A stretch of 64,000 nt of DNA from Temnothorax longispinosus. Lineage: Eukaryota; Arthropoda; Insecta; Hymenoptera; Formicidae. Under the pieces are notes generated by a model that was not told the origin of the DNA, did no database searches, and worked only from the letters and a program-made list of their open reading frames with translations. Within the stretch, counting starts at the first letter, position 1. The number at the start of each line of letters is the position of its first letter. A program made the translations under genes and the position numbers. The stretch lies in the NCBI RefSeq assembly GCF_030848805.1, contig NC_092360.1:5828001-5892000 (forward strand). The letters run 5' to 3'. Positions 35,553-48,008 of this stretch are shown here, piece after piece.

Positions 35553-35831
35553 AGCCTTGTGTACACAATACAAGAAATCGGTCCGAGTTTCAGTTTAAGC
35601 TAATCAACTTGCAGTTCTTACAGAAAAGCAACAATTTCATTGGCTTAAGCCCGATGTCCACGATGCAAGAACTGTGTCCAAGTTTCGGTTTAAGCCAATG
35701 AAACTGCTACTTTTCTGTAAGAGCTGCAAGTTGATTGGCTTAAATCGAAACTTGGACACAGTTCTTGCATCGTGGACACCGGGCTTTAAACCGAAACTCG
35801 GACCGATTTCTAGTATCGTGTACACAAGGCT
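35553..35831. mobile_element. 138-bp MITE, unit H, split by unit I
   Basis: A diverged relative with ends AGCCTTGTGTACACAATAC and GTATCGTGTACACAAGGCT, flanked by TAA at 35550-35552 and 35832-35834. Excluding unit I and one TTA it is again exactly 138 bp. Confidence 0.8.
35648..35785. mobile_element. 138-bp MITE, unit I, inserted in unit H
   Basis: Ends AGCCCGATGTCCACGATGCA and the complement, with TTA at 35645-35647 and 35786-35788. The innermost and therefore youngest insertion of the right part of the stack. Confidence 0.85.
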
Positions 35832-35856
35832 TAAAACTTTGTTACGTGCAATGGCC

Positions 35857-36632
35857 ATCACAGTCCCCGGTGCCCGGAGTTTTCCACTGGCCCAGCCAAT
35901 CAGATACTTTTTATTTTAAATAAGGTAATTTTATTTTAAATTAAGGATAAATGATGGTCATCTTTGGGTTCACATAAAAAGTATATTCTTCAAAGTTTTT
36001 ATTTTTTTTATTACTTCGTTTTTTACTTAAAGATATTTTATTAAATGGATTTAAAATGTATAAAAATATAAAAAATTATATAAGTACACTGATGAGCGCA
36101 CCATTATAATATATAATGTATAAAAAACATGTATACATATATTTTAAAATACATATTGCATATATTCCTATATTTGTTTAATTTGGATCTCGCATCCACG
36201 TGTCGAAAGTATAGGTTCGTGAGAATCGCATTTCCGGAACGATTTGCGACAGTCGAGTCGGACACGTTGATAGAGCTACATACTCAACGGGAGGAGGATA
36301 CGTGAGTGAGATAGCTCGTGTTTGTCTGCCCTCTTGACATTTCGTAGGTATGATACCGGACTCCGGAGTAGCTCTCTCTCTAGTCTCTCTCTCTTTCTCT
36401 CTCTCCCCCTCTCGCTCGTCCGCCACTCGCCAGTCCACGCCAGTCTGTCAAAAAATGTGAATGCAGGTCGGCGGATCGGGACTTACGCGGATTTCGGTTA
36501 ACTGTAATGGTATCATAGGTCCACGTGTGGTCCGGTCGCGAGTCGAGAAGTACGGCCGATGCGCGAGGAAGTCCCCTGAGAGCGGAGTCGCGCGAGCGCA
36601 ACGGCGTTTAATATTTTCCTTTAGATGCGACC
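35857..36632 (+). promoter_or_regulatory. Upstream region and leader of AP-3 delta
   Basis: AT-rich to ~36.18 kb, then GC/CpG-rich with a CTCT microsatellite near 36.37-36.42 kb, as expected of the promoter and 5' leader. Just before the start codon an acceptor-like 'tattttcctttag' ends at 36624. An ATG at 36625, out of frame with the AP-3 delta start at 36633, opens a very short overlapping uORF. Confidence 0.45.
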
Positions 36633-39600
36633 ATGGCACTCCGCAAGGTAAAGGGGAACTTCGAGCGGATGTTCGACAAGAATCTGACGGATCTGGTGCG
36701 CGGGATCAGGAACAATAAGGAGAACGAGGTGATTTCTCGTTGTGTGTGCGTGCGTGCGGTTTTCCCCGCTGCCGAAATCTTTAGTCGAAACCTAACCTAA
36801 TTTTCCTCCCTCGATCGCTCGCCTTATCCGTTTTTGCAACATTTCCCGTTGAGCGCGAGGATACTTTACGCCTCTTTTCTGTCCCAGGCGAAGTACATCG
36901 CGCAGTGTATCGAGGAGATCAAGCAGGAGTTGCGGCAGGACAATGTGGCGGTCAAAGCCAACGCCGTGGCCAAGCTGACATATGTAAGTCTCTGGCATAT
37001 GTAAATTTTATTTAGAGACGGTCGACGTGATGCGATTTCTACCGATCGATTTACCACAAGTCAACTTAATTCAATTCAATTCAATTTGTCCAAAGTATTA
37101 ACGGCTGATCTATCCTTGTGTCTTTAGCTCCAGATGTTGGGGTATGACATCAGCTGGGCCGGGTTTAACATAATAGAAGTAATGTCATCAACAAAGTTCA
37201 CTCACAAGCGAATCGGCTATCTCGCTGCCAGTCAAAGCTTTCATGCAGATACAGAGGTAAAATTTATTTTAGATGAGTCTCAGATAGATATTTTATATAA
37301 ATTTTTTCGACATAATTTTTTAGGTCTATATATATATTTTTTTATAGTTCTATTTTTAATATTGTTTATATTTTTATAAACTAAATATAAAATTAAATAA
37401 AAATAGATATAATAGATTATTAATGAAAATTATATATGTGTTTATAAATGTGTATGTATAATATGCAATATTTAACAAATTGCTAGGATTATAAAAAAAT
37501 GATTACCTCATAATTTATTAATATTTTTTTTTGTTATAGCTATTGATGCTAACAACGAATATGATTCGTAAAGATTTAAATAGTCAAAATCAGTATGACG
37601 CTGGTTTAGCGCTGAGTGGTTTGTCTTGCTTTATAAGTCCAGATTTAGCACGTGACCTGGTTCATGATATAATGACATTGTTGACTTCTACAAAGCCATA
37701 CTTGCGTAAGAAAGCAGTTTTGATGATGTATAAAGTATTTCTGAGATTTCCCGAGGCCCTCAGGCCCGCTTTCCCTAGATTAAAGGAAAAGCTTGAAGAT
37801 CCAGACAGTGGTGTTCAAAGTGCAGCGGTAAACGTGGTTTGCGAATTGGCCAGAAAAAACCCGAAAAATTACCTGAGCTTGGCGCCCGTTTTCTTTAAGC
37901 TGATGACAACTTCCACGAATAATTGGATGCTTATCAAAATTATCAAATTGGTGAGTGTTATCGTTGCTTTAGATTATAAAGTCATATATCATAATCATTT
38001 TTTTCTAATAATAATCTAATAATAAATAATTGTAAATAATAATATTAAATCTTTTACATAGCATCTTTTTCTTATTATGCAATATGTTAATTTTGTTTCT
38101 CACGTTCAGTTCTCGACTATAACTCTGATCGAACCAAAGCTTGGTCGGCGACTTACTCAACCATTAATTGATCTGATTTCAAGGTTTTATATTACTTGTT
38201 TTTTTTACATATACAGTACAATTGTAGATTTATTTCTTGTAGCTGTAATATATTGGTAGTGTATACATCAGTATCAGAACATATTTTGTAGGATTATTTA
38301 TATTGTGTTTTGCATATAGTTTGATTTTATATACTTCATTTCTTCATACTTTAGTTCATGAAATAAGAATTACTTAAACTACTCTGTATAAAAAAAATTT
38401 ACCGAGTACATCTTAGAAGGCAACATGACATTATATTTTCAGTTTGGAGCATTGACACCTCTAGAACCTAGGCTTGGCAGAAAATTAATAGAACCCCTTA
38501 CCAATTTGATACACAGGTATCTAATGTAATGTTTTATTCTAAAGTATCTATTAATTATCGCGCTTTTAATGTCATTGCTTGTCTAGTTTTGTATCTTCTA
38601 GCTGTCTTATATTATTTTTTAAATTTATCTCTCGTAATGCGTATAGTCTTTTACAATGTATTCATCGCTTTCTTTTTTTACTTTTTTGGCGAATAAATCA
38701 ATTCTTGGTATAATTTATATAACACATAATTCTGATCGTTTCTAGTACATCTGCAATGTCCTTATTGTACGAATGTATTAATACAGTAATCGCTGTATTG
38801 ATTTCTATATCGTCTGGTATGCCGAGTCACTCCGATTCAATACAGTTGTGTGTTCAAAAATTGAGAATATTAATAGAGGACTCTGACCAAAACTTGAAGT
38901 ATCTGGGATTGTTGGCGATGTCAAAAATATTGAGAAATCATCCGAAGAGCGTGCAATCACACAAAGATCTAATTATGCAATGTCTTGATGATAAAGACGA
39001 AACTATAAGACTGCGTGCCTTGGATTTATTGTACGGAATGGTTTCCAAGAAAAACCTAATGGAGATAGTTAAGAAGTTAATGGTACATATGGACAAAGCC
39101 GAAGGCACTATGTATCGCGATGAATTGCTCTCAAAGATTATTCAAATTTGCTCACAGAATAACTATCACTTCATTACCTACTTTGAGTGGTAAATATAAG
39201 ATTTTTTTATACGTATAAATTCATTCTCTAGGACAGATTATAGAAAATTTCGTGTATACAGGTACATATCTGTATTGGTGGAACTTACACGAATGGAAGG
39301 CACCAAGCACGGACCATTAGTAGCAACTCAATTACTTGATGTAACAATTCGTGTACAAGCTATCCGAAAATATGCGGTTCAACAATGTGCCTTACTGCTT
39401 GAGAATTCATATCTTTTAACCGGCCAGCCAAGGGCAACAATGTCTGAGGTTTTATATGCAGCAGCATGGATTTGTGGAGAATTCTCTAGGTAATAAGAAT
39501 TTTATATACGTACAGGCATTAATCTAATTAATATATGATAATATATTCCGATGATCTGTTAAATCAATAGTGAATTAGAAGATCCTTTGGCAACATTGCA

Positions 39601-42455
39601 GTCTATGTTGCGATCACAAGCTTCTAGTTTGCCAGGACATATACAGGCTGTTTACGTTCATAATATATTAAAGCTGGCTGCAACGACATTCGCTAAAGCA
39701 GAAAATGAGGAAAATACTGAAACTATAGACAAGGTAAAACATAAACACAATTTATATAACAATAATAAAACTTTTATATCATCCTTATAGTGCAACAAAG
39801 CGTGCACCATGCAGTTAGTGATATTTTTAAATAAATATATTTGCATTGAATTAAAGCTAAATCTTTATTAATCTTTATTAGTTCTAATATTAGCTTTCAC
39901 TTTACAGATTTACGAATTGAAGGACAAAATAGCAACTTTTGTCTGTAGTGGCGATCTGGAAGTTCAGGAAAGATCAAGTTCCGCATTAGTACTACTTGAA
40001 TGTTTAAAAGAAAATCCTGGTCTTGCACAGGAATTAATAAAGACTTTCGAAGGTGAACTTAATCCAGTTGCGCCAAAGGCTCAAAGAAAAGTAAGTATCA
40101 ATTATTAGTATTGTATACATGTATTAGTTACTTAAAAATATGTTTTATTTTGTTAAATTGAAAGAAAATATGTACATATTAGCTGATATATATGTAATGC
40201 AGATTATTTACAAGTTTTGTCATAAAAACTTCATGGTATTTTTCAGGTTCCAATACCAGAGAATTTAGATTTGGATTCCTGGATCAACGATCCACCTTCG
40301 GAAAGCTCGGATTCAGAGGATTTAGATATGAATGATATTTTTATTAAGACGGAGAAACCGAATAATTCATTTTCCAAACGGGATTTAAGTGAACCGTCCC
40401 TGGAAGAACTCGAAAGGAGACGCGAAGCGAGAAAACTAGAGCAAGAAAATAATCCTCACTATCTGAAAGGCTCATTTAAGACTTCTACATCATATCACAA
40501 CTCATCGAGCGCGTACGAAGACTTTGAAAACATTCCTTTCGCGGAATTAGACATCCCAATTTCTTTAAAGATTTCTAACTCGCACAGATGTCGCGATGTA
40601 GATAGCAGTCACAAAAGACATAAAAAACATGAAAAGAAGAAATCGAAGAAAAATAAAGGTAATTGTTACGTACACAAATCGTGTATTACATCAAGCATGC
40701 TGTTAGACATTTGAGATTCTTAGCGTTGATATTTTCAGATAAAAAATCTGCGTCGGAAGAGGATGAAAAGGATGATAGCTTACCATCGCAAGTAGTAAAT
40801 ACTGGAATTGGAGAACTACCTCCGGGTGCAGAGATAAGTGACAGTGACGAATATGATTTAGTAGATGCGAATGACCCACATAGAGCTTTGAATATCGATT
40901 TGGATATGCCTTTACGAGAAGATGAAAGATTGCCTGTCTTAGAACATAGAGTTATTGAAAATAAAATAACGAAGAAAGCTGAAGAAAAGGAAAATAAAAA
41001 AGAAAAAGTAAATTTGTCTTTACACTAATAAGTATTGTAACGAATTTAATTTATTTACATATTTTTAAAAATATTTTTTAATGATTTGCATTTTATATTG
41101 ATAGGGACATAGAAAATCTAAAAGGAAAGTCAAGAATGTCATGGAAAACAAGGTAAATAACGAAAGGGAGTCGTCTGACTTGTGGTTGGAAACTAATTCG
41201 TCCCCCGAGAAAGTGCAATCTCCTGCTATAGGAGAGTACATAGAAGTGTCCAGTGAGCCACAGAAAGAAAGCAAACGTAAAAAGTCGAAGAGTCAAAACA
41301 AACACAAGAAATCCAACGAAGAAGACACGAAACATAGAAAATCGAAGAAATCGAAAAGTAAGAAAGAGCACAAGTCGTTGGATTATGAGGAAACAGCTGG
41401 GATATCTACTCCATCAAAAGAGATATTACCAGAATTAAAGGACGATATTATGAATTCCGAATATAACGCAATTACTGTACAGCAAGACATCTCCTACGAA
41501 GAATTAGCAAAAAATAAAGTCATTTCCATGAGGTACGAGCTGAGACAAATCCCTCACGACTCAAGTAAAGTTATCGTAACGATTTGCGTTACAAATATAG
41601 GTCAGCCACTTGTAAAAGAATTAGTCTTTGACGTTCCAGACACATCATCACTCAAATTAGTTAGGAATGTAAGTTAATGCACACTTGAATATTTGAAGTT
41701 TACGCTTTAATTTGCAAAAATAATTTTGTATCATTTCATGCTCTCTCAGCCTGGAGACGAATTTGGAATAAAACTGCCGTTCCAACTGCCTCTGCAATCT
41801 AGTAAAGAAACTGAGTTCACCGTTCTAGTCTCGGACGTGACGTTCGCTCAGAAACTGAGAGGTACACTGACATACATGTTCGAAAGTACAGAAGGCACGC
41901 AACAAGAAAAGCTCGACTTCACCGTGCCGTTGTCATGTAGCAAGTTCATGGTCGGGGATCTCTCTCACAAGGACATACTCACGGAACTTCTCAAAAGTGG
42001 TCAATTAGTATCTAAGATTAGAAGAGAAGTAACTCCTTCTAAGGACTTTGATACGGTTCTAAATATTATCTGTCGGAAATGCAATCTCACACTCGTGGAA
42101 CAAATTGACGATACTGCATCTTTATATGGACATTCTTTGAAGGGACATCATGTGTGCCTTTTGTTAAAATATAACGTAAGTTAAATCCATGTTGGTCTGC
42201 TCCATAACTAATTTGATGATCAAAGTTAAAGAATATTAATTGACGTAACATAAAGGAAAAATACGTACTTAAATATTACGTTTGCGTTGATTTCATTGAA
42301 ACTTGCATAAAGATTTTAACTTTCTAAACTTAGCGGTATAAATCAGTCTTCCTATGTTACAGAGAGTGACGGAAAATCTAGTGATCGAAGGTAAAGGTGA
42401 CAATAACTCATTACTGTCGGGAATTGGAGAGGAGATCTTGAGGATCCTGACATAA
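36633..42455 (+). CDS. AP3D1: AP-3 complex subunit delta
   Basis: Large subunit of the AP-3 adaptor, which sorts membrane cargo from endosomes to lysosomes and lysosome-related organelles such as pigment granules (Drosophila garnet). Coding exons: 36633-36728, 36888-36983, 37128-37256, 37540-37950, 38110-38183 or 38443-38516 (alternatives), 38746-39189, 39262-39489, 39571-39733, 39908-40090, 40247-40658, 40739-41007, 41105-41668, 41750-42175 and 42363-42455. All junctions keep frame with either alternative exon, giving 1195 residues; vertebrate delta is about 1150-1215. Residues ~30-590 are the adaptin armadillo-like trunk ('FERMFDKNLTDLVRGIRNNK', 'YEAS'-like blocks). ~609-950 is an acidic/Lys-rich hinge. 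The remainder is a folded C-terminal ear. AATAAA sites occur near 42855, 42912 and 43084. Confidence 0.95.
38110..38183 (+). CDS. AP3D1: AP-3 delta alternative exon 5a (74 nt)
   Basis: Preceded by 'tttctcacgttcag' and followed by AG|GTTTTA. It encodes 'FSTITLIEPKLGRRLTQPL' and onward, matching exon 5b at 13 of 25 residues with no gap and the same phases (enters 0, leaves 2). It is the diverged copy; the animal consensus is closer to 5b. The donor GTTTTA is weaker than that of 5b. It is intact, with no stop, so either a regulated alternative or a recently silent duplicate. Confidence 0.75.
38443..38516 (+). CDS. AP3D1: AP-3 delta alternative exon 5b (74 nt, canonical)
   Basis: Preceded by 'ttatattttcag' and followed by AG|GTATCT. 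It encodes 'FGALTPLEPRLGRKLIEPL' and onward, the form typical of AP-3 delta across animals. It has the same 74-nt length and phases as 5a. Using both or neither would shift the frame, so the two must be mutually exclusive if both are used. Confidence 0.85.
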
Positions 42456-44246
42456 TACTGATCGAGTGTCTATATTTTGCAATTATTGATTCCTATCACG
42501 CATCACAGTTATGTTAAACATATACTGGGCAGAAGAACACTTTGATTGTGTCCACTACACATAATGAAATACAGATATATAGCAGCTATAGCGTATGTGC
42601 AAGCCCATTAAATATTTTCGGAAAGGATCTTACCTAAACTTCACGTGTAATCTAGATCATAAAGTTTGTTAAATATTTAAGAGATATACATATATATATA
42701 TATATATATATACACATACACATATTATATACATGCATAAATACATATACATACACACATATGTACATTTCTATATGTGTGAGGCGAAGTTTCGTAAAGA
42801 AACTGCGAGAAGAGGGAGAAGGGGGAATTTATTGCCAAGAATTGAAGACACTGGAATAAAAGTAGATTAATGTTTCTATATAGGATTTAAGTCTGGTATG
42901 GCACTGATGTGCAATAAATATAGGATCATGAATATTTAAGTTATCCTTTAAGATAATTATCCACTTTCAGCTACCTTGTTGAATTACATCAATATCTTCC
43001 AAAAACTTCTGTAAATTACTATACTTTCTTATCTTTACAATGTTGCATTTACTACATGGCATGTAATAATCGAAATAGCTTACGAATAAAGACTAATTAC
43101 TAAGCAGTTCTTTGTACAGTACGGAAATAAATGTTGCAATAGAAACGATTGACCCTACTTTCATGTTCAATGCCTTCAATTTTTGCGTCTAATTGGGATG
43201 ATAATATTCCATGGCTATTGTTGAGATCTTTATTATTTTGTAAAATATATGAAATATTATATTCATTGCGATATTGCGTCCGATCTTTGTAAACATGGAT
43301 TAACGAGCATGAAGTGGTAAGCGTATTGTGCATGCGACGCTTCCGTTATGTTTCGATAATAAGGCAAGAGAGATTATGTAAATTTAAAATTAAATCATAA
43401 ATAACTCATATACATATTATATACACAGGCACATGATCCATGTATGCATAATCGTGCGAAAAAAAATATGCCCCTATGTTATTTTGCAATGGACTTTGAT
43501 TGCATCAAATTTTATATCTATTTGCCTTTCTTTTAATGTCTTCTGCTTTCTCTTGTTTTGAGATATATAAAGATTTTTATATTTGAACATAAATTCTAGA
43601 GTTTTTTTTTTATGTTAACTCGCTAACATCTAGTTATTAAACGTGTGCCAAAAATCATTAGAGCTTTCAATATCCAAGACAATCCTTTTCCTAATGCGTT
43701 GACTTTTGTGCAACGTACATTGACTAATTGACTAATATCCGATTACAGTTGTATAGTAATAATTTCCCTTCGTAGATATGAAGCACGCGACATACATCAT
43801 GATAGATGCGAATAAACGTCCTTAATTTTTAACTTCGTATTTTATACGCACTGCCATTGCAGAAGAAATAGCCGATATCTTCTTTTTAAGTACACAATTC
43901 ATATGAGAGACGTAGCATGTAAAGCGCGCGTGCATGTTGACCATGACATATTCTATTATAAATTACACGCCGCGAAGTTAAGGCCGGCATTATTTTATTA
44001 TAATCGCGCATTTGTCGAGTCTTATCTCTCGCGCCCGCAGGCGCGAATGACCGCATAGTAAAATTATAATCGGTGCTGTAAACATTGTTCGCAACAATTT
44101 ATTACTCAGAAGCACGTTAAATGCGGAAGAGATATCGCTCGCCCGAATTCAACCTCGAGTTACGTGCTCGCGTAACGAAACCGGCTTAGGATTTTTGTAC
44201 CACGAATACAAAATACCCTAATATATAAATTCTTTTGAAGCTGCTG
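42456..44246. other. AP-3 delta 3' UTR and intergenic sequence
   Basis: Candidate poly(A) signals lie at ~42855, 42912 and 43084. A (TA)n microsatellite is at about 42688-42712. The rest is AT-rich, becoming GC-richer near 43.9-44.2 kb. No further exon is supported. Confidence 0.5.
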
Positions 44247-44451
44247 CACTGAAAAAAAATTTGTTAATCCGAAAAAATATATTTAGTCTGATATGTTCAA
44301 ATAAACATTTTAGTTAGTTTAACTAAACATTAGTTGAATTAATTAATTCTTGATTAAAAGAAACTAATGTTTTTACTTAACTAACCAACATATTTAGTTG
44401 AACGTATCGGACTAAATATTTTTTTCGGATTAACAAATTTATTTATCAGTG
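44247..44451. mobile_element. Palindromic MITE with CACTGA ends (205 bp)
   Basis: Starts CACTGAAAAAAAATTTGTTAA and ends TTAACAAATTTATTTATCAGTG. The arms also contain TTTAGTC.../...GACTAAA and ACTAAACATTAGT-type inverted segments. hAT-like by its CACTG end, with no clean target duplication seen. Confidence 0.6.
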
Positions 44452-44768
44452 TGGCGCCAGACTATGCACGATTCGTGGTTCATCTGTTCATCATTCGCAA
44501 TTCGCGCCGATTTGCTAGCGGAGCGGTTTTTAGACGAAATCAAATTTATGAATCGAAATCGCGAATAAACAAATGATGAACCATGCTATGGTCTACTTAA
44601 CAATGCAAATGCTTCAAAGAATTTCTCTTCTCCTTTCTTTCAGTGAAGAAAGAAGGAGAAGAAGAACGCTTCAAAGTATTTGTAGCATCAAATGGACTAC
44701 AGCTTACATTGGCAAACGGCAAATTTAATACGAATGGCGAACCTCGAATCGCGCATAGTCTAGCGCCA
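44452..44768. mobile_element. MITE with TGGCGC ends, interrupted by another MITE
   Basis: Ends TGGCGCCAGACTATGC and GCATAGTCTAGCGCCA are inverted. The interior pairs (GAATCG-rich arms) once the nested element at 44585-44703 is removed. It abuts the CACTGA element to the left. Confidence 0.65.
44585..44703. mobile_element. Palindromic MITE, GCTGYGGTCCACTT family, copy 2
   Basis: Diverged homologue of 26693-26813 (shared AAATGCTTC..., CTTCTCCTTTCTTTC core and TTTGTAGCATCAA). Nested inside the TGGCGC element. Confidence 0.65.
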
Positions 44769-47640
44769 ACTTCAGAGCGATTCTTTATGCCGCGAATCGC
44801 CGTATTCGTTTTGCGAGCGTATATTATACCTATCCAGGTCGAGATGAAGACAGGCGCATTTCGCAGGTCGCAACGCACGGCGGGGGCGTCCCGGTGAGTG
44901 ACGCGCGCGCGATTCTTTTGATTTGCGCGACGACGCGATGATCCGCGCCTTCGGGACAATGCTCGGGGTCTGGAAGGTGAACCGCGAGGACTATCAGGAC
45001 GGCCGTGATTCAACGAGATTCATCGACCTCACCCGCTACTCCCACGCGAGACTCATGGTCGCGCAGCGTCATGCACTCTCAAGCGGACCCGTTGTTTTCG
45101 CCAGGTATACAACGCGATTCTCCCCGACACCGTCGATGCCGTCGATACCGAAGGCGCTTCGCCACCGCTTAAATTTAGGTCGAAAAACGTAATTGTTTGA
45201 TTTCAATGTCTGCGCAAACATTTCTCGGAACACTCGATCTGTAAAATCGATTCACCCGTTCGTTTCCAGAAGCATTCCAAAGTGTTTGATATATAACGCA
45301 TAATTTACGCGTGACGTGTCCACGCGCTCCACTTGGGAAAGGCAGTTGGGAGAATGCTCGGCTTTCCCGAATCGGTGTACTTTTCCACACGTTTCATCAC
45401 GAATCGTCTCCTCCGTACTGCGAATCGTTCGTCACATTTCTATCGTCAGTGTAATGCAACACGCAAAATAAATCAAGATATCGGCTTTCGCGCGAGATTA
45501 TCATTTCAACGAATAAATTCCTCTCCACGGCTTATCGAATTAAATATGAATAATATTTGCAGAAAGAATACCGATCTCGTTCCTCCTTTTTTTTTCCACA
45601 AGTAGGTATGCTTGAGCGAGAAGAGAAAAAGAAGGAGGTAAAATAAATTAAATGGCCATTATTGGCATTCCAGTCACGTTTCAGTCAGACGAGCATGCAT
45701 GTTTTTCAAGACTCGATATCTTGATTCAGAATGTCAAGAGCTGTCAGAGTGACGCGTTATGACTTATCGGTGATCTAATCCAAAATCCTATCGTTTCTAC
45801 AATTTTGCTTTTATTTAAAAACAACGGACGTTTGGAGATTAAATTGGTGCACGCTCGCATAAAGAAACTATATCGCAGTATGTAAAAGAAAACCTTAATC
45901 GACATCTTTTTATCGTTAAACGATGTCACCACTAGAGAGATAAAAATTGCGATTGTATCGATAACTGAAATCATCAACATCGTTTTGTATGATTTATTGT
46001 CGTTGCCGAAAGAAAATGTACTCTTCGCGAACGAATAATTGCAGTTGTAAAATATTTTCATCTTGAAATTACAACAACCAAAAATAAGTTGATACGTACG
46101 TCAATGTGTGTATGCATTTATATACGTACGTTTATATATTTACGTATCGTGTATTCAGTTTTTCGTAGAATATATTTCACGTTCTCCCTCTCGTTTTGTT
46201 TTTAGATCGAGAATGCGAAGAATGAGATGGGTATCTTTTTTGAAAAATTGAAAGTGGTACGCGCCGGATGTGAATGCAATTTGTCTCCTGCCATAAAGCA
46301 GAGCTACGTCCGTAGATTAATGATTGTTGCGTAACTCCAGGATAATATTTAGATGTGCGCCGGAAACAGAGGTAACGTTAAACCGATTATTTATCTAAAC
46401 CGCAGGCGCAGAGTGGAACGTAAGTACGTGTAAAACTTGCGAGATAAGTTGTTTGGCGACGCAAAACGCGTAATCTTATTTCTTTAATAAAAATTTAATC
46501 TTGATTTAATCTGCTTTTGGCAGGAAGAAGACTAGCCAATTGCGATGCTTATCACACACCTTGATAAAAGTTTTTACCTTTAATACAGGAAGGAGATTAT
46601 CGATATTTTGAAATAATCTGAAATAATCTTTATTGCGATAAAAGTAGGTAATACTTATTAAGTCTGCGAGTCTAACTTCATTAAATCATTCAGCAATAAT
46701 GATCAAGTAAAGCGCGGAAGAAAAATTAATAATCATGCATTAATCGGTAATCAGTAATCGCTCATTCACCTGGCAGTAATCATAACTGTAATCGTAATCG
46801 CAAAATCAATAATCTTTAATTAATACCTTTTACGTTACACATTTAATGTACCATTAAAATATATTTGCATTTTTACATTTAACTGCTTCAAGGAGAAATC
46901 CTTCAAATTCTTTTCTGTATAACAAACATACAAAAAAAGAAACGTGTCTAATATAGGACAAGTGCGCGAAATATCCTTGTACGTAACTTAATTCGTGTTG
47001 CTATTGAAATTAATTTTCTCCGCTCTTTTAGACTTAAAGATTAAAAAAAAAGTAGAGAAGTACTGTTAATGCGCACTATAATCAGGTTTATTAAGCAAGC
47101 GCAAAATGTCGCGCTTAAATTGCTTATTCTTATCCTACTTATGCGTACGTTAGAAATGCCAAATACAAGTGTTAAAGACTAAAAAAAAGGGAGTGTTGCC
47201 CTAGACTTAAAAAAAAAGTAGAAGAATGCTGTTAATGCACTGTAATCAGATTCATTAAGCAAGCGCGGAGTGTCATGCTTATTCTTATCCTACTTATGCG
47301 TAAGATAAGAAAAAGCACTTGTCAAACGTTTTACCCTCGCACGCACACAGAAATGCGAACGCAAGTAGGTAGCTCGATTCGGCGGTGACTTGAACGCTCG
47401 TCCTTGACGGATGGCGATCGCGCCGCGGAGGAATCCTCGACGCCGTACGACACGCGGGTCGCACCACCTCAAGGTGCTCCACCACGTGCTCCGCGCGAAC
47501 CGGCAGGCCGCGGGCAGCGTCAATCGGCCGGCTCTGAATGAGTGGCGAACACACACCCCACACCGCCGCGCCGGGAGTTACCCCCTCGCCCCACGGCGCG
47601 GCGCGCCCCGCCGAGAAGCGATACGGATACGAAACGGTAT
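44769..47640. other. Intergenic region upstream of the transporter
   Basis: A GC-rich stretch at 44.85-45.2 kb has open frames but no domain and no convincing splice partners. A diverged tandem duplication lies at about 47037-47152 and 47210-47300 (shared 'ttattcttatcctacttatg' and 'attaagcaagcgc'). A CpG-rich patch starts at 47.3 kb ahead of the TATA box. Confidence 0.45.
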
Positions 47641-47682
47641 CCGCGGTGCCCGACTGGCATACACACCGCCGCGGCGCGATGC

Positions 47683-47712
47683 TATATAAATAATACTTCG
47701 CGCTAAGTCAGA
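47683..47712 (+). promoter_or_regulatory. TATA box and initiator of the SLC36/path-like gene
   Basis: TATATAAA at 47683-47690 is followed 27 nt later by TCAGA at 47708-47712, close to the arthropod initiator consensus. It lies at the downstream edge of a CpG-rich patch and ~300 bp before the first coding ATG at 48009. Position and spacing make it a good core promoter candidate. Confidence 0.55.
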
Positions 47713-48008
47713 CCAGTCGACTTGCAGCGGCCGTACCTGTCGCACAATGCAACGGACCTTCAGAGATTAAATCGTCTCCGACCCTCTACGTATCTTCTCG
47801 CGCCTCTTCTTATCTCACTCACTGTCTGCTCCTGTCTGACCAACCCCCTCCCCTCCCCCGCCCCTGGCTTCGTCCTTCGCTCTTGTCTTATCTCCCCTTA
47901 CCACCCGATACCTTCTTACCTTCTTACCCACACCCCTGTTGCGCGCCCGTCGCATGCGAGAACCCATCGGTGACTTGACAGCCAACAGCTAGCGGTACAT
48001 CCACCAGG

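Larger units (their letters stand above)
35270..35856. mobile_element. Palindromic MITE D, host of four later insertions
   Basis: Left arm GGCCATTGCACGTAACAAAG continuing to ATAATCG (35270-35304). The right arm is broken into CGATTATGACTAA (35540-35552) and AAACTTTGTTACGTGCAATGGCC (about 35834-35856). Elements F and G occupy the loop and element H (containing I) splits the right arm. Confidence 0.75.

Noticed and set aside
44597..45192. GC-rich frames up to 138 codons
   Set aside because: Overlap MITE arms on one side and show no domain or splice-linked continuation.
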